Position numbers and translations under genes: made by a program. A stretch of 64,000 nucleotides of DNA from JBBIQV01 sp964555285 (GTDB lineage Bacteria; Nitrospirota; Nitrospiria; Nitrospirales; Nitrospiraceae), in contig CAZKRM010000010.1 of the NCBI GenBank assembly GCA_964555285.1, forward strand, positions 1 to 64,000. Direction: 5' to 3'. This document shows, piece by piece, positions 42,152-49,845 of this stretch. The notes beneath the pieces are model-generated. The model worked only from the letters and a program-made list of their open reading frames with translations, had not been told where the DNA came from and searched no databases. The first letter of the stretch is position 1. Each line of letters opens with the position of its first letter.

Positions 42152-43843
42152 ATGACACGTCGAATGGGAATCGTCCTCGCAGTGTGTCTGTTCGTCGGAG
42201 CCGGTTGCGTCACTAAGGAGACACACACGCAAACGCTTGCCGAACTCGAAGCGGCACAGAAGGCATCGGCCGACATCGGCGTTCAACTAGAGAGTCTCAA
42301 GAAGAAATCGGCCTCCGAGCTGGACGCGGCACGGAAAGTCTCGGCCGACATCGGCGCTCAATTGGAAGACGTGAAGAAAAAGGCGGCGGCCGATCTTGCG
42401 GCTTGGGAACAGGAGAAAACCAAGCTGGGCAGCGAACTCGCCGCATCCCATAGCGAGCTGAGCAAGCTCCGCGCCGACCACCAAGAGTCCCTGCGGCAGA
42501 ACCAAGAGTTGAAACGGCAACAGGATCTCCTCCAGGCCAAGGCGGACGGCCTGCAGCAACATCTTGCAGGTCGTACCAAAGCGCTGGATGAGGCGAATGC
42601 GCGCATCGCCGCGCTGGAGAACGAAAAGAACCAGCTCGCGGCGTCCGTGACAGAAGCAAGCGATCGCGCCCGCGACCTGGACACGAAGCTTGCCGCAGAG
42701 ACCGCGCAGGTCGCGGCGCTGCGCGAGGACAAGCAGCGGCTGCTCAGCGGCACGACCACGGCGCAGGACGAGATCGCGCGGTTGCAGAAGCGCGCCGGTG
42801 AACTGGAGACCGAAGCCGCGAGGGTGGCCGACCTGATGAAGCGACTCGAGGAGCGTGACCAGGAGATCGGGAGACTGCGACAAGCCTCGGCGGATCGGGA
42901 GACGCTGGCCGCCAAGGTCGCGGCGCTGACGGAGGAAATGGATCAGGCCAAACAGCGCCTGTCTGCGCTCGCAGACGAGACCGCAAAGGTCGCGCAGGAG
43001 CGGGATCAACTCAAGCAAGACCAAGCCCGGCTCTCTCAGGAACACCGACAATTGCTGGCGCGTCTCCAGCAGGAACAAGAGCGGTTGCAGGCCGAAGCGG
43101 CTGAGAGAGCCAAGCTGGTGCAGGAGCGGGATCAACTCCAGCAGGAGAGGGACCGGCTGGCCCAGGAAAGAGACCGGCTCAGCCAAGACCTCGCGCAACT
43201 CGCCCAGGACAAGACGCAGCTCTCTCAGGGGCAGCAGGACTTGCTGGCCCGGCTTCAGCAAGAGCAGGACCGGCTGAAGGCCGAAGCCGCCGAGAAGGCT
43301 CGGTTGGAGCAGGAGCGGGCCGCTAAAGAGGAGGAGGTTCGCCGTCTGACCAGGGCCCACGACGATTTGACCAGATCCCTCCAGGATGAAATTGCCAAGG
43401 GCAACATCACCATCCAGCAAGTCCGCGACCGACTTACCATCAACATGGTGGAGAAAGTATTATTCGATTCCGGACAGGCCCAGGTCAAGCCCGCTGGGTT
43501 GAAAGTCCTCAAGCAGGTCAGCGATGTCCTCAAGAGCGTGCCGGACAAACAGATCCGGATCGAAGGCCATACCGACAATGTCCCCATCAGCAGCAGACTG
43601 CGAGACAAGTTTGCCACCAACTGGGAGCTGTCCACCGCGCGGGCGACGACCGTCGTGCGCTACTTGATCGAAGGCGGCGGGATCGAGCGCACGCTGATTT
43701 CCGCCGCGGGGTATGCAGACACCAGGCCGGTCGCGACCAACGACACGGACGAGGGAAAAGCGTCCAACCGACGGATCGAGATCGTGCTCTATCCGAAAGA
43801 CCTGTCGGAAATCGCCAAGGGGCTTCGAGCCGACGCCCGCTGA
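42152..43843 (+). CDS. Coiled-coil OmpA-family outer-membrane lipoprotein
   Basis: 563 residues. A lipoprotein signal ends in VGAGC (Cys about residue 19). From 25 to 430 lies one very long coiled coil rich in E, Q, A and R, including repeated QERDQLQQERDRLAQERDRL segments. The C-terminal 120 residues form an OmpA domain that binds peptidoglycan: FDSGQAQVKPAGLKVLKQVS, IEGHTDNVPISS, NWELSTARATTVVRYL and the closing EGKASNRRIEIVL with its Arg. An extended tether between outer membrane and cell wall is likely. Strong ribosome site AAGGAGGAG at 42139-42147. Confidence 0.92.
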   Translation: MTRRMGIVLAVCLFVGAGCVTKETHTQTLAELEAAQKASADIGVQLESLKKKSASELDAARKVSADIGAQLEDVKKKAAADLAAWEQEKTKLGSELAASHSELSKLRADHQESLRQNQELKRQQDLLQAKADGLQQHLAGRTKALDEANARIAALENEKNQLAASVTEASDRARDLDTKLAAETAQVAALREDKQRLLSGTTTAQDEIARLQKRAGELETEAARVADLMKRLEERDQEIGRLRQASADRETLAAKVAALTEEMDQAKQRLSALADETAKVAQERDQLKQDQARLSQEHRQLLARLQQEQERLQAEAAERAKLVQERDQLQQERDRLAQERDRLSQDLAQLAQDKTQLSQGQQDLLARLQQEQDRLKAEAAEKARLEQERAAKEEEVRRLTRAHDDLTRSLQDEIAKGNITIQQVRDRLTINMVEKVLFDSGQAQVKPAGLKVLKQVSDVLKSVPDKQIRIEGHTDNVPISSRLRDKFATNWELSTARATTVVRYLIEGGGIERTLISAAGYADTRPVATNDTDEGKASNRRIEIVLYPKDLSEIAKGLRADAR

Positions 43844-44054
43844 CGATCAAGCGGTGTCTTAGCACTGAGCAGAACTACGGGAGGGCGAGCACGACAGGGA
43901 AGGATCGAACGGGCCTCAGCCGGTTGGTTATGGCGCGGTTCTGTCCAAGTTGAGCCAAGAGGCGAGATTATGCACGTGACTGAGAGGAATCCGGCAAGGT
44001 GCTGACATCGCTGCCGATAGACTGCCTCCCGTCGTTCCGCTACAATCCGCTGCG

Positions 44055-45671
44055 ATGACCGAGCCCACCACGGTTTCAACACCCACAGCGAAAGTTCAAG
44101 ACGAGAATCACTCGGTGGTGAAGGCCGCCGGCCTGATCGGCGTGGCCACCTTCTCCAGCCGCATCCTGGGGTTCATCCGCGACATGGTGCTGGCCCGACT
44201 CTTCGGTGCGACCCCGGCGGCGGACGCCTTTTTCGTCGCCTATCGTGTTCCCAATCTGCTGCGCGAGTTGTTTGCCGAAGGATCCATGTCCTCCGCCTTT
44301 ATCCCGGTCTTCACGGAATATCAGACCCTCAAGACGAAACGAGATGCATGGGAACTGGCAAGCGCGGTGTTCACCACGCTGCTCACCATCGTGACGGGGA
44401 TCACAGTCCTGGGCATTGTCGCCGCGCCTGGAATCGTTTGGCTTCTCGCGCCCGGCTTTCATGACGATCCGGCGAAGCTGGGGATGACGACGCTGCTCAC
44501 GCGGATCATGTTCCCCTATCTGCTCTTCATCAGCCTGGCGGCCCTGGCAATGGGCATCCTGAATTCCATGCGCGCCTTCGCGGCGCCGGCGTTCTCGCCC
44601 GTGTTTTTCAACATCTTCATCATCGGCTGCGCGTTGTTTCTCTCGCCGACCTTGCCGGAACCGATCCTCGGCGTGGCGATCGGCGTCGTGGCGGGAGGCG
44701 CGGCGCAGTTCGCCATGCAGTTGCCCGGCTTGAGTCTGCGCGGCATGTTGTTCGGCTTCCGGTTCGAGCCAGGCCATTCCGGCGTGCGGCGGATCGGCCT
44801 GCTGATGGTGCCGTCGCTCCTGGGTCTGTCGGTGACGCAGATCAACATTACGGTGAGCACGATCCTCGCCTCCTTTTTTGCCGGCGGGCCGACCTATCTC
44901 TTCTATGGCATGCGGCTGATCCAGTTTCCCCTCGGCATCTTCGGCGTGGCCTTGGCCACGGCCATTCTGCCCACCCTTTCCGCCCAGGCGTCGCGTGGCG
45001 CGCTGGATGAATTGCGAACGACGCTGGGCTTCGGACTGCGCATGATCCTCTTCATCATCCTGCCGGCGATGCTGGGGTTGATCTTGTTGCGCCGGCCGAT
45101 CGTCCATCTCTTCTTCGAGCACGGGTCGTTCACCGCAGCGGATACGGTGACCACCGCGACCGCCGTGCTCTGCTATGCCGTGGGGCTGTGGGCCTTCGCC
45201 GCGGTGCGGATCATCGTCTCGGCCTTCTATTCGTTGCAAGATACAAGAACGCCGGCGATCACTGCCGCAGTCGCCGTGGGCGCGAATCTCCTTTTCTCCT
45301 TGGTCTTCATGGAGACGCTGGGCGCGGCGGGACTCGCGCTCGCCACCGCGCTGGCCGCGATGCTCAACGGCGCGATCCTCGTGATGGTGTTGAACCGGCG
45401 GCTGGGGGGTGTCGATTGGTCGTCTGTCGGCCGCTCGTCTCTTCGCGTCGTGGCTGCGTCCGTACCGCTGGTCCTTGCTTGTCTCTGGGTGGCTGGAGCA
45501 CAGGTCTGGACGCACCCAGAAGAGTGGATCGCCAAATCGGTGATGTTGGTCGTGGCGATCGGCTTGAGCGTGACCGGCTACTTCGGGGTGCATGCGTTGC
45601 TGCGCTCAGAAGAATTGGATGTCTTGTGGGGAATGTTCAGACGAAAGGTGGGGCGCGAAGCGAGGAGCTAG
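44055..45671 (+). CDS. murJ: Lipid II flippase MurJ
   Basis: A 538-residue MOP-superfamily membrane protein with about 14 helices. It flips lipid II for peptidoglycan synthesis. The N-terminal signature SSRILGFIRDMVLARLFGAT, AFFVAYRVPNLLRELFAEGS and MSSAFIPVFTEY is unmistakable. ATG at 44055 adds about 20 hydrophilic residues before the first helix. A TACAAT at 44041-44046 lies only 8 bases upstream, so if it is the promoter the message would be nearly leaderless or begin at a later start. Confidence 0.96.
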   Translation: MTEPTTVSTPTAKVQDENHSVVKAAGLIGVATFSSRILGFIRDMVLARLFGATPAADAFFVAYRVPNLLRELFAEGSMSSAFIPVFTEYQTLKTKRDAWELASAVFTTLLTIVTGITVLGIVAAPGIVWLLAPGFHDDPAKLGMTTLLTRIMFPYLLFISLAALAMGILNSMRAFAAPAFSPVFFNIFIIGCALFLSPTLPEPILGVAIGVVAGGAAQFAMQLPGLSLRGMLFGFRFEPGHSGVRRIGLLMVPSLLGLSVTQINITVSTILASFFAGGPTYLFYGMRLIQFPLGIFGVALATAILPTLSAQASRGALDELRTTLGFGLRMILFIILPAMLGLILLRRPIVHLFFEHGSFTAADTVTTATAVLCYAVGLWAFAAVRIIVSAFYSLQDTRTPAITAAVAVGANLLFSLVFMETLGAAGLALATALAAMLNGAILVMVLNRRLGGVDWSSVGRSSLRVVAASVPLVLACLWVAGAQVWTHPEEWIAKSVMLVVAIGLSVTGYFGVHALLRSEELDVLWGMFRRKVGREARS

Positions 45672-45697
45672 AGGCGAGGGGTAATGAGAAAGAGCCA

Positions 45698-45783
45698 GGG
45701 TTCGAAGTTCGATGTTCGAGGTTCAAGGAACATGAGTGCCTATCGTCTTGCCCAAAACTTCGAACCCCGAACCCCGAACCTCG
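45698..45783. repeat. Degenerate TTCGAGG/CCTCGAA inverted repeat around the ogt start
   Basis: The left arm, with GTTCGAAGTTCGATGTTCGA, spans 45698-45727 and the right arm, with CTTCGAACCCCGAACCCCGA, about 45755-45783. Each consists of three to four 8-base units. It is the same unit as in the DciA-like gene. The ogt ATG at 45732 lies in the loop. Confidence 0.75.
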
Positions 45784-46301
45784 CGTCGGTGGTTTTTTTG
45801 ACGCGTTGGGGATGGATAGGTCTTGTCGTGTCCCCGAGCGGGGTCTACCGGATCGTGCTGCCCCGCCCAAGCCGCAACGCGGTGCAAGCGGAGTTGAATA
45901 GCGTGTTGTCACATGGGTTGGCGAAGGCACCCCGAGCTCTGTCGCCCTCATTACGCGAGGCGAAGTCGCAGATCGATGCCTATCTGCGGGGACGACGGCA
46001 GACCTTCGCGCTGCCGCTGGATCTGTCCGAAGGCACGCCGTTCCAGCGGCGAGTGTGGCGAGCAGCGTTGCGGATTCCCTATGGCCGCGTCCGCTCCTAC
46101 CAATGGGTCGCCACGAAGCTTGGCGGAAAACGATACGCCCGTGCGGTCGGCACGGCACTCGGCGCGAATCCGGTTCCGCTGATCGTGCCCTGCCACCGGG
46201 TGTTGGCCCATGACGGATCGCTCGGCGGGTTTTCCGGCGGGCTTCACATCAAACGCAAGTTGCTCCAATTGGAAGGCACGCTCAAGCAATTAAAAATGTA
46301 G
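45732..46301 (+). CDS. ogt: Methylated-DNA--protein-cysteine methyltransferase (Ogt/AGT-like)
   Basis: A suicide DNA-repair protein removing alkyl groups from O6-guanine onto its own cysteine. The active site IVPCHRVLAHDGSLGGFSGG and DNA-binding helix-turn-helix (VWRAALRIPYGRVRSYQWVA) are intact. The C-terminus HIKRKLLQLEG is normal. ATG at 45732 (after AAGGAA, 189 residues) is preferred. ATG at 45684 is also open, but it would translate the left arm of the repeat. Even with 45732, residues about 8-20 come from the right repeat arm. Confidence 0.9.
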   Translation: MSAYRLAQNFEPRTPNLASVVFLTRWGWIGLVVSPSGVYRIVLPRPSRNAVQAELNSVLSHGLAKAPRALSPSLREAKSQIDAYLRGRRQTFALPLDLSEGTPFQRRVWRAALRIPYGRVRSYQWVATKLGGKRYARAVGTALGANPVPLIVPCHRVLAHDGSLGGFSGGLHIKRKLLQLEGTLKQLKM

Positions 46302-46359
46302 AATGAAAAATTGCCGACCGCGTCCACAATTTTGTATTTTTAATTCGGCATTTTTCATT
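46302..46359. repeat. AT-rich inverted repeat after ogt
   Basis: AATGAAAAATTGCCGA (46302-46317) faces TCGGCATTTTTCATT (46345-46359) with one bulged base. The loop is also AT-rich. It could terminate ogt transcription and belongs to the same architectural class as the other tandem-unit palindromes. Confidence 0.7.
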
Positions 46360-46364
46360 GCGAT

Positions 46365-46520
46365 ATGAAAGCTGTGATCCAGCGCGTCGCGCGAGCCTCG
46401 GTCGAAGTAGAAGGTACGATTGTCGGAAAAATCGGCGCATGCCGTCAAGTCTTCGCCGGCGGAGCCGATAGAAGGAGCAACGGGACTGCGCGCTTACTGC
46501 GGCGGTTCTGGTATACTTGA
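46365..46520 (+). pseudogene. dtd: Truncated D-aminoacyl-tRNA deacylase (dtd) start
   Basis: The frame from ATG 46365 begins MKAVIQRVARASVEVEGTIV then GKIGA, the exact N-terminal pattern of Dtd (which removes D-amino acids from tRNA). After about 46438 the similarity stops, and unrelated residues follow to a stop at 46518-46520. Normal Dtd is about 145 residues. So roughly the first 25 codons survive, joined by a deletion or insertion to the sequence upstream of the next gene. Confidence 0.75.
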
Positions 46521-46557
46521 AACACCGGCGCAGCGCCGGCTTACAAGGTTACTGGAC

Positions 46558-47124
46558 ATGAGGAGTCAGGTTCCTCCGCACCATCCTCTCCGTCGGCTCT
46601 TCGGCGCCCTGACGGAAAAAAGCTTTGCCGAGCATCTCGGCTGGCCCGATCTCAATGTGACCGAGTACGTCTCGAATCTCCTCGTCGATTTCACCCACAC
46701 CGACCAGCTGTACAAGATTCGCAACGATCAGGGAAAACAGATCGACACCGTGGTCGAACTCCTGTTCGAATCGGAGGTCCTGCTCGAAGCGCAGACGCTG
46801 GATCGGGAGCGGGAAGTCCATCAGCACATCGGGGATTTCACACTCTTCATGACGGGTTTGTTCCCGGAGTATCTCCGTCGGCTCAAAAGCGCCAGCATGA
46901 TCTATCACCACGACTTTCTCGTGGATTACGTCAAAACCGGCAAGCGGTCCTACGGGATCGTCGCCCGGCATGGCTCGAGCGACGATCCCGATGAGTCACC
47001 GCTCTTCCGGAAGCTCTCCGACAACTTCGAGCTCTGCGTGACCGGGCTCGGCTTCGTCCGCTCCGACCTCGATCGCATGCAAGATCCCACGTACCGAAAA
47101 GCGAAAGACCTCCTCCTCAATTGA
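46558..47124 (+). CDS. Hypothetical protein
   Basis: 188 residues from ATG 46558 (the frame is open further upstream, but that part overlaps the dtd relic). Soluble and mixed alpha/beta, with a motif IDTVVELLFESEVLLEAQTL and GDFTLFMTGLFPEYLRRL. No family recognised. A near-palindrome CCGGCGC-A-GCGCCGG (about 46526-46540) lies 18 bases upstream of the start. The stop overlaps the TTG start of the isoaspartyl peptidase gene (TTGA), suggesting coupling. Confidence 0.75.
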   Translation: MRSQVPPHHPLRRLFGALTEKSFAEHLGWPDLNVTEYVSNLLVDFTHTDQLYKIRNDQGKQIDTVVELLFESEVLLEAQTLDREREVHQHIGDFTLFMTGLFPEYLRRLKSASMIYHHDFLVDYVKTGKRSYGIVARHGSSDDPDESPLFRKLSDNFELCVTGLGFVRSDLDRMQDPTYRKAKDLLLN

Positions 47125-48068
47125 AGCGGTCCCATCCCATCATCCTGGTTCACGGCGGCGCCGGCCTGCGGACCATGACGCAGCCGCAAGCCGCCTGCTT
47201 GACTCAGGCCCTGGAAGCGGGGCATGACCTGCTTCGATCAGGAGCGTCCGCGTTAGAGGCGGTCGAGGCGGCGATCCGCGTGCTTGAGGCGTGCGGTCTG
47301 TTCAATGCCGGGTGCGGGTCCAATCGACAACTGGACGGGGCGAAGCGCATGGACGCCTCGATCATGGAAGGACAGGCATTGCGCGCCGGGGCCGTCGCGT
47401 CGATCGAAGACATCCTGCATCCGATCAGCGCCGCCAGGTTGGTGATGGACCAGACTGCCCACGTCTTAATTGTGGGAGAACCGGCCGCTAAGCTCGCCGT
47501 CCATTTCAACCTGGAGCGACAACCGCGTACCATGCCAAAGAAGCGGGAGCCGAAAAAAGAGGGGCTGGTCGCCGCGCTCTCTGAACGTACCCTGCGCCTC
47601 CATCGCGAAATGGCCGAGTCGGGTCTTGTCGCACGGAAGGCCCTGGGTCAAGAGACGGTCGGAGCCGTTGCGTTGGATCAACGTGGGACTGTGGCGGCGG
47701 GAGCCTCGACCGGCGGTGTCGATATCATGCTGCCGGGGCGTGTCGGGGATACGCCTCTCATCGGCTGCGGCGTCTATGCCGATAACAAGAGTGGGGCGGT
47801 CTCGATGACCGGCCTCGGCGAGAGTATCATCCGGATTGCCGTCGCGAAGGAGATTACGGATCGCCTTGAGCAAGGAGATAGTCCCGCGACTGCGACGCGG
47901 GCAGTGCTCAAGAAACTGGTGGCCCGCATCCGAGGAGCCGCGGGCGCGCTCGTGCTGTCGCCCGATGGCCGGTTCGTCATTCGCCACACGACGCCGCGTA
48001 TGCTCGCCGGCTATTGGGACGGACGCGGGAAACCGGTGGTCTCAGATCGATTCATGGTCTCGCCCTAA
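47121..48068 (+). CDS. Isoaspartyl peptidase / type III L-asparaginase
   Basis: A 315-residue Ntn-hydrolase that self-cleaves into alpha and beta chains. The cleavage and nucleophile site is ETVGAVALDQRG (Thr about residue 180), with GGVDIMLPGRVGDTPLIGCG and YADNKSGAVSMTGLGESI following. The N-terminus IILVHGGAG and FNAGCGSNRQLDGAKRMDAS are family hallmarks. It degrades isoaspartyl dipeptides and, weakly, asparagine. The start is TTG at 47121 overlapping the upstream stop. An ATG at 47175 is too far in. Confidence 0.92.
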   Translation: MKRSHPIILVHGGAGLRTMTQPQAACLTQALEAGHDLLRSGASALEAVEAAIRVLEACGLFNAGCGSNRQLDGAKRMDASIMEGQALRAGAVASIEDILHPISAARLVMDQTAHVLIVGEPAAKLAVHFNLERQPRTMPKKREPKKEGLVAALSERTLRLHREMAESGLVARKALGQETVGAVALDQRGTVAAGASTGGVDIMLPGRVGDTPLIGCGVYADNKSGAVSMTGLGESIIRIAVAKEITDRLEQGDSPATATRAVLKKLVARIRGAAGALVLSPDGRFVIRHTTPRMLAGYWDGRGKPVVSDRFMVSP

Positions 48069-48109
48069 CCCGCATGATTCACGAGCGGTTCTGCTGCGAC
48101 CGCCACGGA

Positions 48110-48180
48110 GCGAATAGCGAATAGCTGATAGCGAATGGCTCTGAGCTACTCGCTGCTTGCTATGGGCTGTTTGCTATTCT
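48110..48180. repeat. Inverted repeat of GCGAATA-type units
   Basis: GCGAATAGCGAATAGCTGAT on the left and a right arm ending GGGCTGTTTGCTATT on the right, imperfectly complementary. It follows the isoaspartyl peptidase stop by about 40 bases and may act as its terminator. Confidence 0.6.
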
Positions 48181-48214
48181 GATTTTCCGACGAACCGTCA
48201 TGAACTTGAACATT

Positions 48215-48299
48215 CCCCGTAGCTCGCTACGGGGTTCGCCTCTGCTTCCGAGAAGTCTTCGGAATTGAGTTCTGTGATACCCCGCAGCAAGCTGCGGGG
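48215..48299. repeat. Pair of REP-like palindromes
   Basis: CCCCGTAGC-TC-GCTACGGGG (48215-48234) and CCCCGCAGC-AA-GCTGCGGGG (48280-48299): two perfect 9-base stems with 2-base loops, 45 bases apart, same orientation, and clearly related to each other. Confidence 0.85.
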
Positions 48300-48649
48300 A
48301 GCTTCATTCATGCGGGTTAAATTCCACTGATCCCACTGATGTCGTTCTCCTTCCGAAGCGGCAGAGGATAGGTGGCCCACTTTTTGCCGACGACACTGCC
48401 GGTATTTTCGCATGGCTTCCCCTTCGTGGTACTTGCCTAGCCACTCGATGAGCGAGTAGAATCCCCCCGTCCGCATCATCCGCTCCTGCAACGTGGGCAC
48501 GCGTCGCAGGACCCGCGAGAGGTCGTTCCCATGGACCTCGGCGACATCCGACGCGCGCTCAACTCCCTCCGTCAGGCTTCCTCATGTGCCCGTCATGCGC
48601 CTGCCTACAGTATCGTCTTGGGCGCAGGCAAGTCACTCGTCACGCCTGG

Positions 48650-48883
48650 TCATAGCCGCCAGGCTCCTCGCTTGCACTCACTCATGAACGCCTGGACTTG
48701 CTCAGGGGTGAGCGAGCTTCCCTCGATCGCTTGCTGAATCTTCGAGATGCGCGAAGGAAGAAAGGCAACCTGTGCGGCCTGGAACATGGCGTAATACGCA
48801 CGGCTTGCTGCGGAGTTCACCAACCCATGTTCGAGGCAAAGCTCTGCAGCTTGCAGTGATTCCTTGGCTCGATCCAATGTCAC
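48650..48883 (-). CDS. HEPN-domain fragment, possibly an inactive toxin remnant
   Basis: 77 residues from GTG 48883: MTLDRAKESLQAAELCLEHG and LVNSAASRAYYAMFQAAQVAF match the first two helices of HEPN proteins (the substrate-binding or HepT-like RNase type). A full HEPN is about 120 or more residues with a third and fourth helix carrying R-x4-6-H; this is absent. The C-terminal 35 residues (SKIQQAIEGSSLTPEQVQAF) do not continue the HEPN fold. No nucleotidyltransferase partner is beside it. Probably a truncated gene; it may or may not be expressed. Confidence 0.5.
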   Translation of the reverse strand: MTLDRAKESLQAAELCLEHGLVNSAASRAYYAMFQAAQVAFLPSRISKIQQAIEGSSLTPEQVQAFMSECKRGAWRL

Positions 48884-48984
48884 AGGCTTTTAACATATCT
48901 ACCTCGGAAACAAGAGTCAAAAGGAATAACGACAACAAGCGGTGGCAGGCGTTGCGCTCCCCTTCCTTGCTCCCCTCAATTGGT

Positions 48985-49012
48985 GTGTGTAGTATAGTTA
49001 GCATTATACACA
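48985..49012. promoter_or_regulatory. Palindromic operator/promoter region of vapBC
   Basis: GTATA (48992-48996) and TATAC (49005-49009) form a dyad, extended outward by TGT and ACA. It contains TATAGT and TATACA -10-like elements and lies 20 to 40 bases before the antitoxin start. That suits autorepression by the VapB-VapC complex. Confidence 0.5.
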
Positions 49013-49030
49013 TCGTGGAGGGAAAGGGGG

Positions 49031-49240
49031 ATGCGCACCAATATTGTGATTGATAACAGCTTGATGCGGCAGGCGATGAAGGCGACGGGGCTCGCGACCA
49101 AGCGGGCGGTGGTCGAAGAGGGGCTCCGGTTGCTCATTAAGGTCAAAGGGCAAGAGGGCATTCGCCGCTTACGCGGCAAGGTCGCGTGGGAAGGCGACCT
49201 GAGCGCCATGCGTGAAGGCCGGATTAAGGCGGCTTCATGA
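49031..49240 (+). CDS. vapB: VapB-type antitoxin
   Basis: 69 residues beginning MRTNIVIDNSLMRQAMKATG. The N-terminal ribbon-helix-helix (ATKRAVVEEGLRLLIKVKGQ) binds DNA and the basic C-terminus (LRGKVAWEGDLSAMREGRIK) wraps the toxin. This pattern is the common VapB of the DUF2191 type. GGAAAGGGGG precedes the ATG. It overlaps vapC by four bases (ATGA), typical of the module. Confidence 0.9.
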   Translation: MRTNIVIDNSLMRQAMKATGLATKRAVVEEGLRLLIKVKGQEGIRRLRGKVAWEGDLSAMREGRIKAAS

Positions 49241-49632
49241 CCATTGTCGATACGACAGTGTGGGTAGATTATCTGCGAGGGACTCAGACTCCTCAGACGG
49301 AGTGGTTGGAGGTGCATCTGCTCCAGCAGCGATTGGGGCTCACTGATCTCATCCTGTGCGAAGTCCTCCAAGGCATCAAGGCCGATGAGAGCTTTCTAAC
49401 GGTACAGCAAGAACTACTGCGGCTGGAAGTTCTGACGATGGGTGAGGTGGAACTGGCGATGGCGGCGGCGAGAAACTATCGGCTGCTTCGGGCTTCTGGC
49501 CGGACTGTCCGACGGACGATCGATGCGCTTATCGCCACGTTCTGCCTGCTCGAAGGCCATGCGCTGTTGCATAACGATCGGGACTACGATCCCTTTGAAG
49601 AGGTGCTCGGACTCTCGGTTATCCATCCTTAG
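49237..49632 (+). CDS. vapC: VapC PIN-domain ribonuclease toxin
   Basis: 131 residues. Acidic residues of the PIN site: D5 in MTIVDTTVWVDYLRG, E in LILCEVLQGI, D in RRTIDALIATFC and D in LLHNDRDYDPF. The full set is present, so the nuclease is probably active unless bound by VapB. The second PIN system of the window; its sequence is not close to the toxin at 3028-3450. Confidence 0.92.
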   Translation: MTIVDTTVWVDYLRGTQTPQTEWLEVHLLQQRLGLTDLILCEVLQGIKADESFLTVQQELLRLEVLTMGEVELAMAAARNYRLLRASGRTVRRTIDALIATFCLLEGHALLHNDRDYDPFEEVLGLSVIHP

Positions 49633-49845
49633 GGGGAAGAAAAAGGGAATCTTTGTGGGCTCTCGGCTGAAAGGAAAACTGGGGTCGCGTCTTGACGTTG
49701 ACAATTGGGGGAGCATCACGGGACCTTCTGATGTTCTGTTGCGAGCGACCATCTCCTTGAGCCTGGCACTTCCCGCGAATGGATGATCCATGCTACGCGT
49801 CCTGTTTCATCTCGCCTTTCCGCCGCACGACCATGCCCGCAGTAT

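Larger units (their letters stand above)
48069..48649. other. Gene-free repeat-rich stretch
   Basis: About 580 bases. The left part holds a degenerate inverted repeat of GCGAATA-type units (48110-48180) and two REP-like palindromes (48215-48299). A minus-strand frame of 100 codons (48198-48500) crosses both palindromes. Its upstream half looks more protein-like (GGFYSLIEWLGKYHEGEAMR), but it has no recognisable family, so I do not call it. Confidence 0.5.

Noticed and set aside
43844..44054. tRNA or other RNA gene before murJ
   Set aside because: No cloverleaf could be drawn and no terminal CCA-type acceptor stem was seen.
25775..48180. CRISPR array
   Set aside because: The repeats are short contiguous units in inverted arms, without regular unique spacers or cas genes.
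48198..48500. A 100-codon minus-strand frame
   Set aside because: It runs through both REP-like palindromes and has no family. Its upstream third may be a gene fragment, but I cannot support a call.
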